A stretch of 64,000 nt of DNA from Mycobacterium angelicum (lineage in GTDB: Bacteria; Actinomycetota; Actinomycetes; Mycobacteriales; Mycobacteriaceae), in NCBI RefSeq assembly GCF_002086155.1, contig NZ_MVHE01000007.1, positions 1 to 64,000 on the forward strand. The letters are read 5' to 3'. How positions within the stretch are numbered: the stretch's first letter is position 1; every line of letters starts with the position of its first letter. Shown piece by piece: positions 52,694 through 64,000 of this stretch. Position numbers and translations under genes: made by a program. Below the pieces are notes generated by a model that did not search any database, was not told where the DNA came from, and saw only the letters and a list, made by a program, of their open reading frames with translations.

Positions 52694-54363
52694 TGAGCAC
52701 TACCACCGCGGGAGTGCTGTTCCTGCTGTTGCTCGTTGCCGCGCTCGCGGCCGTACACGTGCCGCTGGGCGACTACATGTTCGGCGTCTACACCTCCGAA
52801 AAGCATTCCCGCACAGAGCGTTTCATTTACCGACTGATCGGCGCCAACCCGGCGGCCGAACAGACGTGGGTGACGTATGCCCGCAGCGTGCTGGCGTTCT
52901 CGGCGGTCAGCGTCATATTTCTGTTCGTGCTGCAGCTGGTGCAGGGCAAACTGCCGCTACACCTTGCCAATCCGGCCACCCACATGACGCCGGCGCTGGC
53001 CTGGAACACCGCCGTCAGCTTCGTCACCAACACCAACTGGCAGGCCTACGCCGGCGAAACGACTCAGGGCCACCTGGTGCAGATGGCCGGTTTGGCGGTG
53101 CAGAACTTCGTGTCCGCGGCGGTCGGCATGGCCGTAGCCGTGGCGCTGGTCCGCGGATTCGCCCGGCACCGCACCGGCGAACTCGGTAACTTCTGGGTCG
53201 ACCTGACCCGTGGCACGCTGCGCATCCTGTTGCCGATCTCGATCCTCGGTGCCATCGTCCTGGTTGCCGGCGGCGCCGTGCAGAACTTCCACCTCAACGA
53301 TCAAGTCGTCACCACACTGGCCGGCGCGCAGCAGACCATTCCCGGTGGCCCGGTCGCCAGCCAGGAAACAATCAAGGAGCTCGGCACCAACGGCGGCGGC
53401 TTCTACAACGCCAACTCCTCGCACCCCTTCGAAAACCCGACCGCGTGGACCAACTGGATCGAGATCTTCCTGCTGCTGGTGATCAGCTTCTCGTTGCCGC
53501 GCACCTTCGGCCGCATGGTGGGCAGCAAGAAGCAGGGGTATGCGATCGCCGCGGTGGTCAGCGTCATCGCCGCGTTCAGCGTCACTGTCATGATGCTGTT
53601 CCAGCTGCAGCACCACGGCACCGTGCCGACCGCGGTGGGTGCCTCGACCGAAGGAGTCGAGCAGCGCTTCGGCGTCGCCGATTCCGCCGTCTTCGCCGAC
53701 GCGACCACGCTGACCTCCACCGGCGCCATCGACTCGGCACACGACTCCTACACCAGCCTGGGCGGCATGATGACGATGTTCAACATGCAGCTCGGCGAGG
53801 TCGCGCCCGGCGGTACCGGCTCGGGCCTGTACGGCATCCTGATCCTGGCCGTCATCACGGTATTCGTCGCCGGGCTCATGGTCGGGCGGACTCCGGAGTA
53901 CCTGGGTAAAAAGATCAATCCACGCGAAATCAAGCTTGCCGCAAGCTATTTCCTGATCACCCCGCTGATCGTGCTGATCGGCACCGGCGTCGCGATCGCA
54001 CTGCCGGGCCAGCGTGCGGGCATGGCCAACACCGGTCCGCACGGGCTATCGGAAGTGCTCTACGCGTTCACCTCGGCGGCCAACAACAACGGCTCGGCGT
54101 TCGCGGGGCTGTCGGCGAACACGGTGTGGTACAACACCGCATTGGGGTTGGCGATGCTATTCGGCCGGTTCCTGCCGATGATTCTCGTTCTGGCACTGGC
54201 CGGTTCGCTGGCCCGCCAGGGCGCCACTCCCGAGTCCAGCGGCACCCTGCCCACCCATCGGCCGCAGTTCGTCGGACTGGTGGTCGGTGTGACGATCATT
54301 CTGGTTGCCCTCACCTTCCTGCCCGCGCTGGCGCTCGGGCCGCTCGCTGAAGGGATCCACTGA
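52693..54363 (+). CDS. kdpA: Potassium-transporting ATPase subunit KdpA
   Basis: A 556-residue channel-like subunit with about ten transmembrane helices. The four selectivity-loop regions are visible: [43 protein letters not shown] and [12 protein letters not shown]. KdpA binds and conducts K+ before hand-over to the KdpB pump. Overlaps kdpF by one base and precedes kdpB by 2 nt. Confidence 0.97.
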   Translation: MSTTTAGVLFLLLLVAALAAVHVPLGDYMFGVYTSEKHSRTERFIYRLIGANPAAEQTWVTYARSVLAFSAVSVIFLFVLQLVQGKLPLHLANPATHMTPALAWNTAVSFVTNTNWQAYAGETTQGHLVQMAGLAVQNFVSAAVGMAVAVALVRGFARHRTGELGNFWVDLTRGTLRILLPISILGAIVLVAGGAVQNFHLNDQVVTTLAGAQQTIPGGPVASQETIKELGTNGGGFYNANSSHPFENPTAWTNWIEIFLLLVISFSLPRTFGRMVGSKKQGYAIAAVVSVIAAFSVTVMMLFQLQHHGTVPTAVGASTEGVEQRFGVADSAVFADATTLTSTGAIDSAHDSYTSLGGMMTMFNMQLGEVAPGGTGSGLYGILILAVITVFVAGLMVGRTPEYLGKKINPREIKLAASYFLITPLIVLIGTGVAIALPGQRAGMANTGPHGLSEVLYAFTSAANNNGSAFAGLSANTVWYNTALGLAMLFGRFLPMILVLALAGSLARQGATPESSGTLPTHRPQFVGLVVGVTIILVALTFLPALALGPLAEGIH

Positions 54364-54365
54364 CG

Positions 54366-56459
<2,094 letters not shown>

Positions 56460-56460
56460 G

Positions 56461-57378
56461 ATGAACGTCGCGAACACGCTTCGCCAGTACTGGGCCGCGC
56501 TGCGCGCGCTGCTCGTCTTCACCGTGATCCTCGGTTTCGGGTATCCACTGGTGATTTGGCTGGTGAGTTTGATTCCCGGGCTGCACCACAACGCCGAAGG
56601 CTCGATCATCACTGCCGGCGGCAAGGCGGTGGGCAGCGCGCTGATCGGCCAGTCGTTCACCGATGCGGCGGGCAATCCGCTGCCCCAGTACTTTCAGCCC
56701 CGGCCGTCGGCGGGGGGGTATGACCCGCTGTCGAGTGGCGGCAGCAATCTCGGGCCCGAGAGCGTGGTCGACACTCCGGCCGATCCGGCCAAGCTGGCCG
56801 CCGGCGCCAAGCCGGCCGACGCGGGGTTCAAGGCGAGCCTGCTGACGATGGTGTGTTCGCGCAGTCTGGCGGTGGGTCAGCTGGAGAACGTGAATGGATC
56901 CCGCCCGTTCTGCACCGGCGGCGGTGTGGGCGCGGTGCTTTCGGTGATCGGGCCACGCGATGCCCGCGGCAACGTGATTCACCCGGCCAGGGTGGTCAGC
57001 GTCAACGAGCCGTGCGCGAGCACCAAGCAGCCGTTCCTGGACCTCTATCAGGGCGTGCGGGTGGAATGCGCGGTGTTCGGCGACGACTACACCAACGGGT
57101 TGATCGTGCCCGTACGTGGCGCCGCCCCAGCCGATCCCCCGGTACCGCCTGACGCGGTGACGGCAAGCGGCAGTGGGCTGGATGCGGATATCTCCCCGGC
57201 CTACGCCGAAATCCAGGTTGCGCGCGTCGCGAAAGCCCGCCACGTCACCGCAGATCAGGTGCGTGCGGTGGTCCAGCAGTACCGCAGCGATCGCGTCCTC
57301 GGCATCTTCGGTGAGCCATGCGTCAATGTGGTGCAACTCAATCTGGCCTTGGACCATCGCTATCCGGTTACCAGCTAG
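56461..57378 (+). CDS. kdpC: KdpC subunit with a long internal insertion
   Basis: 305 residues, against about 190 for M. tuberculosis and E. coli KdpC. The usual parts are present: the N-terminal helix (LRALLVFTVILGFGYPL), GSALIGQSF, YFQPRPSAGGYDPLSSGG, then TASGSGLDADISPAYAE, RVAKAR and the NLALDH end. Between residue ~105 and ~230 lies an extra ~110-residue stretch containing four cysteines (MVCSR, PFCTG, EPCAS, VECAV). The added part is extracytoplasmic by topology. It is in frame and has normal codon use, so it is not a frameshift artefact. KdpC helps couple ATP binding to K+ transport. Confidence 0.9.
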   Translation: MNVANTLRQYWAALRALLVFTVILGFGYPLVIWLVSLIPGLHHNAEGSIITAGGKAVGSALIGQSFTDAAGNPLPQYFQPRPSAGGYDPLSSGGSNLGPESVVDTPADPAKLAAGAKPADAGFKASLLTMVCSRSLAVGQLENVNGSRPFCTGGGVGAVLSVIGPRDARGNVIHPARVVSVNEPCASTKQPFLDLYQGVRVECAVFGDDYTNGLIVPVRGAAPADPPVPPDAVTASGSGLDADISPAYAEIQVARVAKARHVTADQVRAVVQQYRSDRVLGIFGEPCVNVVQLNLALDHRYPVTS

Positions 57379-57401
57379 CGGCGCTGGTGGATGATAGTGA
57401 G

Positions 57402-59930
57402 GTGAGCGTCGCCGGCCACCGTCCCAAGCGCGGGGAGCTGCGCATCTATCTGGGTGCGGCGCCCGGGGTCGGCAAGACCTACGCGATGCTCGGCGAGGCA
57501 CACCGGCGCCTGGAGCGCGGCACCGATTTGGTGGCCGCCGTCGTCGAGACCCATGGACGAACTAAAACCGCTGAGCTGCTTGACGGCATCGAGATCATCG
57601 CGCCCCGCTACATCGAGTACCGCGGCGGCAGCTTCCCCGAACTCGACGTGGCCGCGGTGCTGGCGCGACAGCCCCAGGTGGTCCTGGTCGACGAGCTTGC
57701 TCATACCAATACCCCGGGCAGCACCAACCACAAGCGCTGGCAGGATGTCGAAGAGCTGCTCGACGCGGGGATCACGGTAATCTCCACCGTCAACATCCAG
57801 CACCTGGAAAGTCTCAACGACGTCGTCGCCCAGATCACCGGCATCGAACAGCAGGAGACCATACCGGATTCTGTCGTGCGGCAAGCCTCGCAGGTCGAAC
57901 TCATCGATATCACGCCAGAAGCGTTGCGACGCAGGCTGTCCCACGGCAACGTGTATGCGTCCGAGCGAATCGACGCGGCACTGTCCAACTATTTCCGGCG
58001 CGGAAACCTCACTGCTTTAAGGGAATTGGCGTTGCTATGGTTGGCCGACCAGGTGGACACCGCACTGGCGAAGTATCGCGCGGAAAACAAGATCACCGAC
58101 ATGTGGGAAGCCCGCGAGCGTGTGGTGGTGGCCGTCACCGGTGGTCCGGAATCGGAGACGTTGGTACGACGGGCATCCCGGATCGCGTCGAAGTCCAGCG
58201 CCGAACTCATGGTGGTGCATGTCCTGCGGGGTGATGGACTGGCCGGCCTGTCGGAGGCCAGGATGAGCAAGATCCGCGAGCTGGCCAATAGCCTCGACGC
58301 GTCCTTGCACACCGTAGTCGGTGACGACGTGCCCAGCGCGTTGCTCGACTTCGCCCGCGAGATCAACGCCACCCAGCTGGTGATCGGCACCTCGCGGCGC
58401 TCTCGGTGGGCGCGCCTCATCGAAGAGCCCATCGGCTCGACGATCGTGCAGGAGTCCGGCAAGATCGACGTGCACATCGTCACGCATGAAGAGCGTGGCG
58501 TTCGGACGCCGCCGATTCCACCCAAGGGGCAACGCGTGCTGTCCTGGCTGGCGGCGGTGATCGTGCCGTCGGCGATCTGCGGCCTCACGGTGACGGTGCT
58601 GGACCCGTACCTGGACACGGGCGGCGAGAGCGCGCTGTTCTTCGTGGGCGTGCTCTTGGTCGGCCTGTTGGGAGGTGTTGCGCCCGCAGCTCTTTCGGCG
58701 GTGCTGTCCGGAATGCTGTTGAACTACTATCTGATAACTCCGCGGCACAGCTTCACCATTGCCGAGCCGAGCAGCGCTGTCACGGAGTTGGTGCTGTTGC
58801 TGATTGCGGTCGCGGTCGCCGTTCTTGTCGACGGCGCGGCCAAACGGGCCCGGGAGGCCCGCTTGGCATCCCAGGAAGCCGAACTGCTGACGCTGTTCGC
58901 CGGATCGGTGCTGCGCGGCGCGGATCTCGACACGCTGCTGGAGCGAGTGCGCGAGACCTACTCGCAGCGCGCCGTCAGCCTGTTGCGCACACACGACGAC
59001 CGCGACAAGGGTCACGTGATCGCCTCGGTGGGCAAAGATCCGTGTGTCACCGTCGATTCCGCCGACACCGCGATAGAGGTGGGCGACGAAGAGTTCTGGA
59101 TGCTGATGGCCGGCAAGAAGCTGTCCGCCCGGGACCGCCGCGTCCTCACCGCGGTGGCCAAACAGGCGGCGGGGTTGGTCCGACAGCGCGAGCTGGCCGA
59201 AGAAGCCGGCCGAACCCAGGCGATCGTGCAGGCCGACGAGCTGCGCCGCTCGCTGCTTTCCGCGGTCAGTCACGACCTGCGCACTCCGCTGGCAGCGGCC
59301 AAGGTCGCGGTATCCAGCCTGCGCGCCGGAGATGTGGCCTTCTCCCCCGAGGACACCGCCGAATTGCTGGCCACCATCGAGGAATCCATCGACCAGCTCA
59401 CCGCCCTGGTGGGTAACCTGCTCGACTCGTCGCGGCTGGCCGCCGGCGTCGTGCGCCCGGAGTCGCACCGGGTGTATCTGGAGGAAACGATGCAGCGCGC
59501 GTTGGTGAGTATCGGCAAGGGCGCCACGGGTTTCTACCGATCCGCGATCGACCGGGTGAAGGTCGACGTCGGTGACGCGGTGGTCCTGGCCGATGCCGGT
59601 CTGCTGGAACGGGTCTTCGCCAACCTGATCGATAACGCGTTGCGGTACGCGCCCAATTGTGTGGTCCGCGTCAACGCAGGCCAGGTGGGCGATCGTGTGC
59701 TGATAAACGTCATCGACGAGGGGCCCGGGATACCACCGGACGCCGAAGACCAGCTCTTCGAAGCCTTTCAGCGGATGGGCGATCACGACAACACCACCGG
59801 AGTGGGCCTGGGTATGTCGGTGGCGCGCGGCTTCGTCGAGGCCATGGGCGGCACCATCGCCGCCGGCGACACCCCAGGGGGCGGATTGACCGTCGTCGTG
59901 GATCTGGCTGCGCCACAGGATGACTCATGA
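57402..59930 (+). CDS. kdpD: Potassium sensor histidine kinase KdpD
   Basis: About 842 residues. The N-terminal KdpD domain has the Walker A GAAPGVGKT and the LVDELAHTN block; a universal-stress-type domain follows (residues ~230-365), then four membrane helices (~385-490), a GAF-like region and the kinase core with His near 624 in VSHDLRTPLAAAK, N in LIDNALRYA and GVGLGMSVA. The start is GTG 57402, or GTG 57387 (five residues more). It responds to K+ limitation or turgor and phosphorylates KdpE. The 3' end overlaps kdpE by 4 bp. Confidence 0.95.
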   Translation: MSVAGHRPKRGELRIYLGAAPGVGKTYAMLGEAHRRLERGTDLVAAVVETHGRTKTAELLDGIEIIAPRYIEYRGGSFPELDVAAVLARQPQVVLVDELAHTNTPGSTNHKRWQDVEELLDAGITVISTVNIQHLESLNDVVAQITGIEQQETIPDSVVRQASQVELIDITPEALRRRLSHGNVYASERIDAALSNYFRRGNLTALRELALLWLADQVDTALAKYRAENKITDMWEARERVVVAVTGGPESETLVRRASRIASKSSAELMVVHVLRGDGLAGLSEARMSKIRELANSLDASLHTVVGDDVPSALLDFAREINATQLVIGTSRRSRWARLIEEPIGSTIVQESGKIDVHIVTHEERGVRTPPIPPKGQRVLSWLAAVIVPSAICGLTVTVLDPYLDTGGESALFFVGVLLVGLLGGVAPAALSAVLSGMLLNYYLITPRHSFTIAEPSSAVTELVLLLIAVAVAVLVDGAAKRAREARLASQEAELLTLFAGSVLRGADLDTLLERVRETYSQRAVSLLRTHDDRDKGHVIASVGKDPCVTVDSADTAIEVGDEEFWMLMAGKKLSARDRRVLTAVAKQAAGLVRQRELAEEAGRTQAIVQADELRRSLLSAVSHDLRTPLAAAKVAVSSLRAGDVAFSPEDTAELLATIEESIDQLTALVGNLLDSSRLAAGVVRPESHRVYLEETMQRALVSIGKGATGFYRSAIDRVKVDVGDAVVLADAGLLERVFANLIDNALRYAPNCVVRVNAGQVGDRVLINVIDEGPGIPPDAEDQLFEAFQRMGDHDNTTGVGLGMSVARGFVEAMGGTIAAGDTPGGGLTVVVDLAAPQDDS

Positions 59931-60607
59931 CGCGGGTACTGGTGATCGACGACGAGCCGCACATCCTGCGCGCGCTGCGGATCAACCTGTCCGTGCGGGG
60001 CTACGAGGTCATTACCGCTGCCACCGGAGCGGGTGCCTTGCGTGCCGCCGCCGAACACCCACCGGACGTGGTGATCCTCGACCTCGGCCTGCCCGACATG
60101 TCGGGCATCGACGTGCTTGCCGGGCTGCGCGGCTGGCTCTCCGCGCCGGTGATCGTGCTGTCGGCGCGTACCGATTCGTCGGACAAGGTGCAGGCACTGG
60201 ACGCCGGCGCCGACGACTATGTGACGAAACCGTTTGGTATGGACGAGTTTCTGGCCCGGCTGCGTGCCGCTGTACGCCGCAATACCGCGGCCTCGGAGTT
60301 GGACCAGCCGGTTATCGAGACCTCCGCTTTCACTGTGGATCTGGCCGCCAAGAAGGTGATCAAGAACGGTGCCGAGGTGCATCTGACGCCGACCGAATGG
60401 GGCATGCTCGAAGTGCTGGTGCGCAACCGGGGCAAGCTGGTCGGCCGCGAGGAGCTGCTGAAAGAAGTGTGGGGTCCCGCCTACGCGACCGAAACTCATT
60501 ACCTGCGTGTATATCTGGCGCAGCTGCGACGCAAGCTCGAGGATGACCCGTCGCATCCCAATCATCTGCTGACCGAGTCGGGCATGGGATACCGCTTCGA
60601 GGCTTGA
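59927..60607 (+). CDS. kdpE: Response regulator KdpE
   Basis: A 226-residue OmpR-type regulator. Acidic pocket IDDE (7-10), phosphoacceptor D52 in VILDLGLPDMSG, Lys in DDYVTKPFG, and a C-terminal winged helix (LTPTEWGMLEVLVRN ending GMGYRFEA). Activates the kdp operon under potassium shortage. It is the last gene of kdpFABCDE. The final 46 bp overlap the convergent small gene, and its stop codon touches the start of a 69-bp inverted repeat. Confidence 0.96.
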   Translation: MTRVLVIDDEPHILRALRINLSVRGYEVITAATGAGALRAAAEHPPDVVILDLGLPDMSGIDVLAGLRGWLSAPVIVLSARTDSSDKVQALDAGADDYVTKPFGMDEFLARLRAAVRRNTAASELDQPVIETSAFTVDLAAKKVIKNGAEVHLTPTEWGMLEVLVRNRGKLVGREELLKEVWGPAYATETHYLRVYLAQLRRKLEDDPSHPNHLLTESGMGYRFEA

Positions 60608-60954
60608 GTCACATCTGCCACAGGGGTATCGGCTCCAGGGTAATAGTGCGTTTGCCCGCCTCTGAGCGACAGCTTTGCCGCGGCGCGCAGCGCCAGCACC
60701 CGTTGGTGAATTCGATGTTCGGTGGCGCGTGGCACATAGCCGGGCACGTACCGGCCGCGGCCGCGCCGGTACACCCTGCCCCGGGCCAGCTCCCAGCGCA
60801 AGGCGTCCGAAACGGCTTTGGACGGTCGGCCGCGGACCCGAAAGCCATGCCAGTCAAGGACTGTGATCAATTCGGCGACGGTGGCCGGCCCGTGTAGCAG
60901 GAGGTGCATCGTCAACACGTAGCGGAGTTCGATTCCGCGCAGTTGCAAGGTCAT
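60562..60954 (-). CDS. Small winged-helix-like conserved protein inside an inverted repeat
   Basis: 130 residues, not recognised by name. TMHLLLHGPATVAELITVL followed by GRPSKAVSDALRWELARGRV looks like a winged helix, then a basic segment (YRRGRGRYVPGYVPRATEHR). It resembles small multicopy mycobacterial proteins of unknown role. The last ~15 residues read into kdpE antisense. The inverted copy of its 3' end at 61103-61171 keeps the peptide but meets a TAA stop at the equivalent place, suggesting the stop was lost here. Confidence 0.6.
   Translation of the reverse strand: MTLQLRGIELRYVLTMHLLLHGPATVAELITVLDWHGFRVRGRPSKAVSDALRWELARGRVYRRGRGRYVPGYVPRATEHRIHQRVLALRAAAKLSLRGGQTHYYPGADTPVADVTQASKRYPMPDSVSR
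60607..60675 (+). repeat. 69-bp inverted repeat, left arm
   Basis: Matches the reverse complement of 61103-61171 at 64 of 69 positions, with no gaps. It begins at the kdpE stop codon and encodes, on the minus strand, KLSLRGGQTHYYPGADTPVA of the small gene. Confidence 0.93.
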
Positions 60955-61102
60955 TGGGCAACCTTCGCACGGGGGTATGACATCGACCGGCTCCGCGAAA
61001 CCGACTGTGCATTCAGGGTTTCGAGTGTGCGCTCACGGCGAAGATCTCGCGGCGAAGAAGCCACCCTGACCGCTCACTCGATCAGCCAGCCCGCACCCAC
61101 CG
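60955..61102. other. Spacer between the small gene and the right repeat arm
   Basis: 148 bp that should hold the promoter of the small minus-strand gene. No other gene or element is seen. No second copy of the small gene can be traced upstream of the right repeat arm. Confidence 0.5.
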
Positions 61103-61171
61103 AAGTTGTCGCTCAGAGGCGGGCAAAAGCACTATTACCCTGGAGCCGATACGCCTGTGGCAGTTGTGATT
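61103..61171 (-). repeat. 69-bp inverted repeat, right arm
   Basis: Partner of 60607-60675. It ends at the ppx2 stop codon. On the plus strand it reads KLSLRGGQKHYYPGADTPVA then V-V-I and a TAA stop; two of the five differences from the left arm are synonymous in that frame. Confidence 0.93.
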
Positions 61172-62118
61172 TAACGAGCGATAGACAGCACGATACCGTC
61201 CAGGATGTCATGCTCGCTGACGGTCAGCTCGTCAATCCCGGCACGCGCCGACAGCTCGCGCGCCAATTCCTGCACCACAATGGCACCGCCGCCGATCACA
61301 TCTACGCGGCCCTCATGCATCGGCGGCAAAGCGGCACGCTGCTGTCGAGTCATATCGATCAGCTGATCACAGACCTCCAGCAGCCGATTGCCGGGCACCC
61401 GTGAAAGATGAATAGCCACCGGGTCATAACGCGGCATCCTGTGCGCCAGCGCCGACAACGTGGTCATCGTTCCGGCCAGCCCTACCCACGTCCGCGCCTT
61501 CTCAACCGGCACCACACGCAGTGCGGCGTCAAGCTTTTCGCGGACCACCAGGCGGGCTGCCATCACCTCGTCGCGCGTCGGCGGGTCGGAATGCAGACAC
61601 CGCTCGGTCAGCCGCACGCATCCGATGTCGGCCGAATAGCTTGCCAGCACGCCGGATTCGCCGAACACGATCTCCGTGGATCCACCACCCAGGTCGACGA
61701 CGACGAAAGGCCCTGCCGCACTATCCAATTCATCGACAGCGCCGCAGAAGGACAGCTCTGCCTCCTCGGCGCCGCTGATCACCTCGGCAACCGAGCCCGC
61801 AACCGCGGCGCCCAGCACCTCGGCCGTCATCGCAAAGAAGGCATCACGATTCGAGACGTCTCGAGCAGCCGACGTGGCGACCATCCGCACCCGTTCGACG
61901 TTGTGGATCCGCAGCAGTTCGGCATAGTCGGCCAACGCGGCCCGGGTTCGGGCGATCGCCTCCGGCGCGAACTGGCCGGTCGCGTCGACTCCTTGCCCCA
62001 GCCGCACGATCCGGGTCTCGCGATGCACGTCGTGCAAGTGCCCACCTGCCACGTCGGCGATCAGCAAGCGAATCGAGTTCGTACCGCAGTCGATGGCGGC
62101 AAACCGGCTCATCCCCAT
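61171..62118 (-). CDS. ppx2: Exopolyphosphatase Ppx2 (Ppx/GppA family)
   Basis: 315 residues. AAIDCGTNSIRLLIAD is the N-terminal ATPase-fold phosphate loop; SGAEEAELSFCGAV, VVDLGGGSTEIVFG and VIGGGAIVV are the remaining Ppx/GppA blocks. Hydrolyses polyphosphate or (p)ppGpp-type substrates. Equivalent to Rv1026. It is the last gene of the eno-ftsB-DUF501-ppx2 unit and overlaps the DUF501 gene by 10 bp. Confidence 0.93.
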   Translation of the reverse strand: MGMSRFAAIDCGTNSIRLLIADVAGGHLHDVHRETRIVRLGQGVDATGQFAPEAIARTRAALADYAELLRIHNVERVRMVATSAARDVSNRDAFFAMTAEVLGAAVAGSVAEVISGAEEAELSFCGAVDELDSAAGPFVVVDLGGGSTEIVFGESGVLASYSADIGCVRLTERCLHSDPPTRDEVMAARLVVREKLDAALRVVPVEKARTWVGLAGTMTTLSALAHRMPRYDPVAIHLSRVPGNRLLEVCDQLIDMTRQQRAALPPMHEGRVDVIGGGAIVVQELARELSARAGIDELTVSEHDILDGIVLSIAR

Positions 62119-62591
62119 TTCAGCACCGCCGCCGTCGCAGGCTCGCCTGCCAACAACGCCACCGCCTCGTCACCGAGCGGGTTCACCCCAGGGCCCTTGG
62201 CCAGCGAATGCGCGATCAGCACATGCAGGCATTTCACCCGGTCCGGCATTCCGCCGGCGGAGAACGTGGTGCCCAGGGGTTCGATCGCATCACGCTCGGC
62301 CAGATACGATTCGTGCGCGCGCCGATAGGCCGCCGCCAGCTCGGGGTCGCGCCCCAGCCGTTCGGTCATTTCACGCATGAGCCCGGTGGTCTCCAGTCTG
62401 CTCGCGGCCGCCGTCAGCACCGGATGCGTCAAGTAGTACAACGTCGGAAACGGTGTTCCGTCAGCAAGTTTCGGCGCCGTCTTCACCACTCCGGGTTCAC
62501 CGTCGGGGCATCGGTAAGCGATTTCCAGCACACCACGAGGCTCCCGGCCGAGCTGGCGTGCCACCATGTCCAGATCGGCACGGTCAACCAC
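62109..62591 (-). CDS. DUF501-family protein
   Basis: 160 residues, equivalent to Rv1025. LGREPRGVLEIAYRCPDGEP and TPFPTLYYLTHPVL are the DUF501 signature, and KCLHVLIAHSLAKGPGVNP the C-terminal block. GTG 62591 fits the family start and overlaps the ftsB stop by 8 bp, giving translational coupling; longer frame upstream is a shadow of ftsB. Function unknown, conserved between enolase/FtsB and Ppx in actinobacteria. Confidence 0.9.
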   Translation of the reverse strand: MVDRADLDMVARQLGREPRGVLEIAYRCPDGEPGVVKTAPKLADGTPFPTLYYLTHPVLTAAASRLETTGLMREMTERLGRDPELAAAYRRAHESYLAERDAIEPLGTTFSAGGMPDRVKCLHVLIAHSLAKGPGVNPLGDEAVALLAGEPATAAVLKWG

Positions 62592-63210
62592 CGGGCGTCG
62601 CCGGAGTAGACGGGGCAGGTGCGGTCGGCGCCAGGTGCGGATTGTCGGCGATCGTATGCCACAGCGAGGTGTACCAGGGTTCGTTGCGGGCTGGACTGGC
62701 CGCTTCGGTACCCGGCTGCGGCGCCGCCGCCGCCGTCGGCGGCAACTGCACTTGGAACGGGATATCTCCCGGCTTGACGAAACCGAGACGCTCGCGGGCC
62801 TGCGCGGCAATGTACGCCGGGTCGGCCAGCTGGCCCTTGCGCTGCTCGAGTTCGGCGATCTGGCGGTGCAACGCCGATTCCGTCGCCGACAACTGCTCCA
62901 TTTCAGTGCGCTGGGCAAAGTAGGTGCGTACCGGTCCGGCGATGGTCAGCGTCAATACGCAAATCACCGCCGCCAGCACCGCCGCCCGTCGGGCGGTGAA
63001 GCCCAGCCGCTGATCGGAACGCTGCTCGACCGATTCGGTGAACGACCGCTTGATCGGCTCGACGACATGTTCCTGCGCCGTGCGGGTGGTGTTGCGGCCC
63101 GCATGCGGTGCGGGCGAGGGCTTGCTGGCCCGACGGCCGCGGCCCGAGTCGCCCGCCTTCCCCGGGCGTGAGGCCGGGGCGCGGCGCTTCGGATCGGGCT
63201 TGTTAGGCAA
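62584..63210 (-). CDS. ftsB: FtsB/DivIC-family septum formation protein
   Basis: 208 residues. A basic, Pro/Ser-rich cytoplasmic N terminus (residues 1-70) leads to one membrane helix (AAVLAAVICVLTLTIAG), then a coiled coil (AQRTEMEQLSATESALHR, IAELEQRKGQL) and ARERLGFVKPGD, the FtsB hallmark. The C-terminal tail is Ala/Pro-rich. Part of the FtsQ-FtsL-FtsB division complex. Equivalent to Rv1024, 12 bp downstream of eno. Confidence 0.9.
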   Translation of the reverse strand: MPNKPDPKRRAPASRPGKAGDSGRGRRASKPSPAPHAGRNTTRTAQEHVVEPIKRSFTESVEQRSDQRLGFTARRAAVLAAVICVLTLTIAGPVRTYFAQRTEMEQLSATESALHRQIAELEQRKGQLADPAYIAAQARERLGFVKPGDIPFQVQLPPTAAAAPQPGTEAASPARNEPWYTSLWHTIADNPHLAPTAPAPSTPATPGG

Positions 63211-63222
63211 GCTCTTACCTAC

Positions 63223-64000
<778 letters not shown>

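Noticed and set aside
60904-61404. 166-codon plus-strand frame across the right inverted-repeat arm.
   Set aside because: Shadow of ppx2 and the repeat; the recognisable peptide of the arm lies in another phase.

Overview
The window is chromosomal DNA of a slow-growing Mycobacterium related to the M. tuberculosis group. It is GC-rich, often uses GTG starts, carries two PE_PGRS genes, a PE/PPE/Esx cassette and an extra PPE gene. Much of it follows, in reverse, the M. tuberculosis order from cbs (Rv1077) to eno (Rv1023). Comparisons with M. tuberculosis are from memory; no database was searched.

Region by region. 1-12.8 kb is a conserved block: start of pra, cbs, lipU, an SGNH esterase, fadA3, a Bax-inhibitor-like membrane protein, echA9-echA8-membrane hydrolase, a rhodanese/cysteine-dioxygenase pair, lpqV and a patatin. 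12.8-14.9 kb is an insertion with a ribbon-helix-helix-like protein, an AT-rich palindromic promoter region and an alpha-oxoamine-synthase-type PLP enzyme. 14.9-28 kb returns to the conserved order (second patatin, glutamine amidotransferase, SRPBCC, Rv1059-like, fadD14, Rv1057-like, DUF427). It is interrupted at 17.2-22.2 kb by an accessory block (PucR, orphan HigA, amidohydrolase, LysR) flanked by two SRPBCC paralogues. 28-43.5 kb is accessory: hydrolase, F420-type reductase, phytase-like lipoprotein, membrane protein, MDR oxidoreductase, YchJ, two PE_PGRS genes, a secreted protein and a P450-TetR pair. 43.8-45.1 kb is a decayed integrative element at a tRNA gene: an att-like tRNA fragment, remnants of a serine and a tyrosine recombinase, and two small cargo genes. 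45.5-49.8 kb holds PE8-PPE15-EsxJ-EsxI and a facing PPE gene. 50-52.4 kb is trcR-trcS. 52.5-60.6 kb is one collinear kdpFABCDE operon. 60.6-64 kb is ppx2-DUF501-ftsB-eno on the minus strand, separated from kdpE by a small gene inside a 69-bp inverted repeat.

How the genes connect. TrcR is known in M. tuberculosis to repress Rv1057, and both loci are here. The Rv1057-like gene has a long AT-rich upstream region with repeated CTCAGG boxes resembling MprA sites. Kdp genes form a potassium-responsive transport and signalling unit. PE8-PPE15 and the Esx pair are predicted type VII secretion substrates. eno-ftsB-DUF501-ppx2 is a tightly packed housekeeping operon.

Most worth a second look: the 69-bp inverted repeat that copies the 3' end of a gene between kdpE and ppx2; a UAA-anticodon tRNA with a short (class I) variable arm beside the element remnant; a KdpC about 110 residues longer than usual in a kdp operon inverted relative to M. 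tuberculosis; the isolated alpha-oxoamine synthase locus; and the SRPBCC-flanked accessory block.
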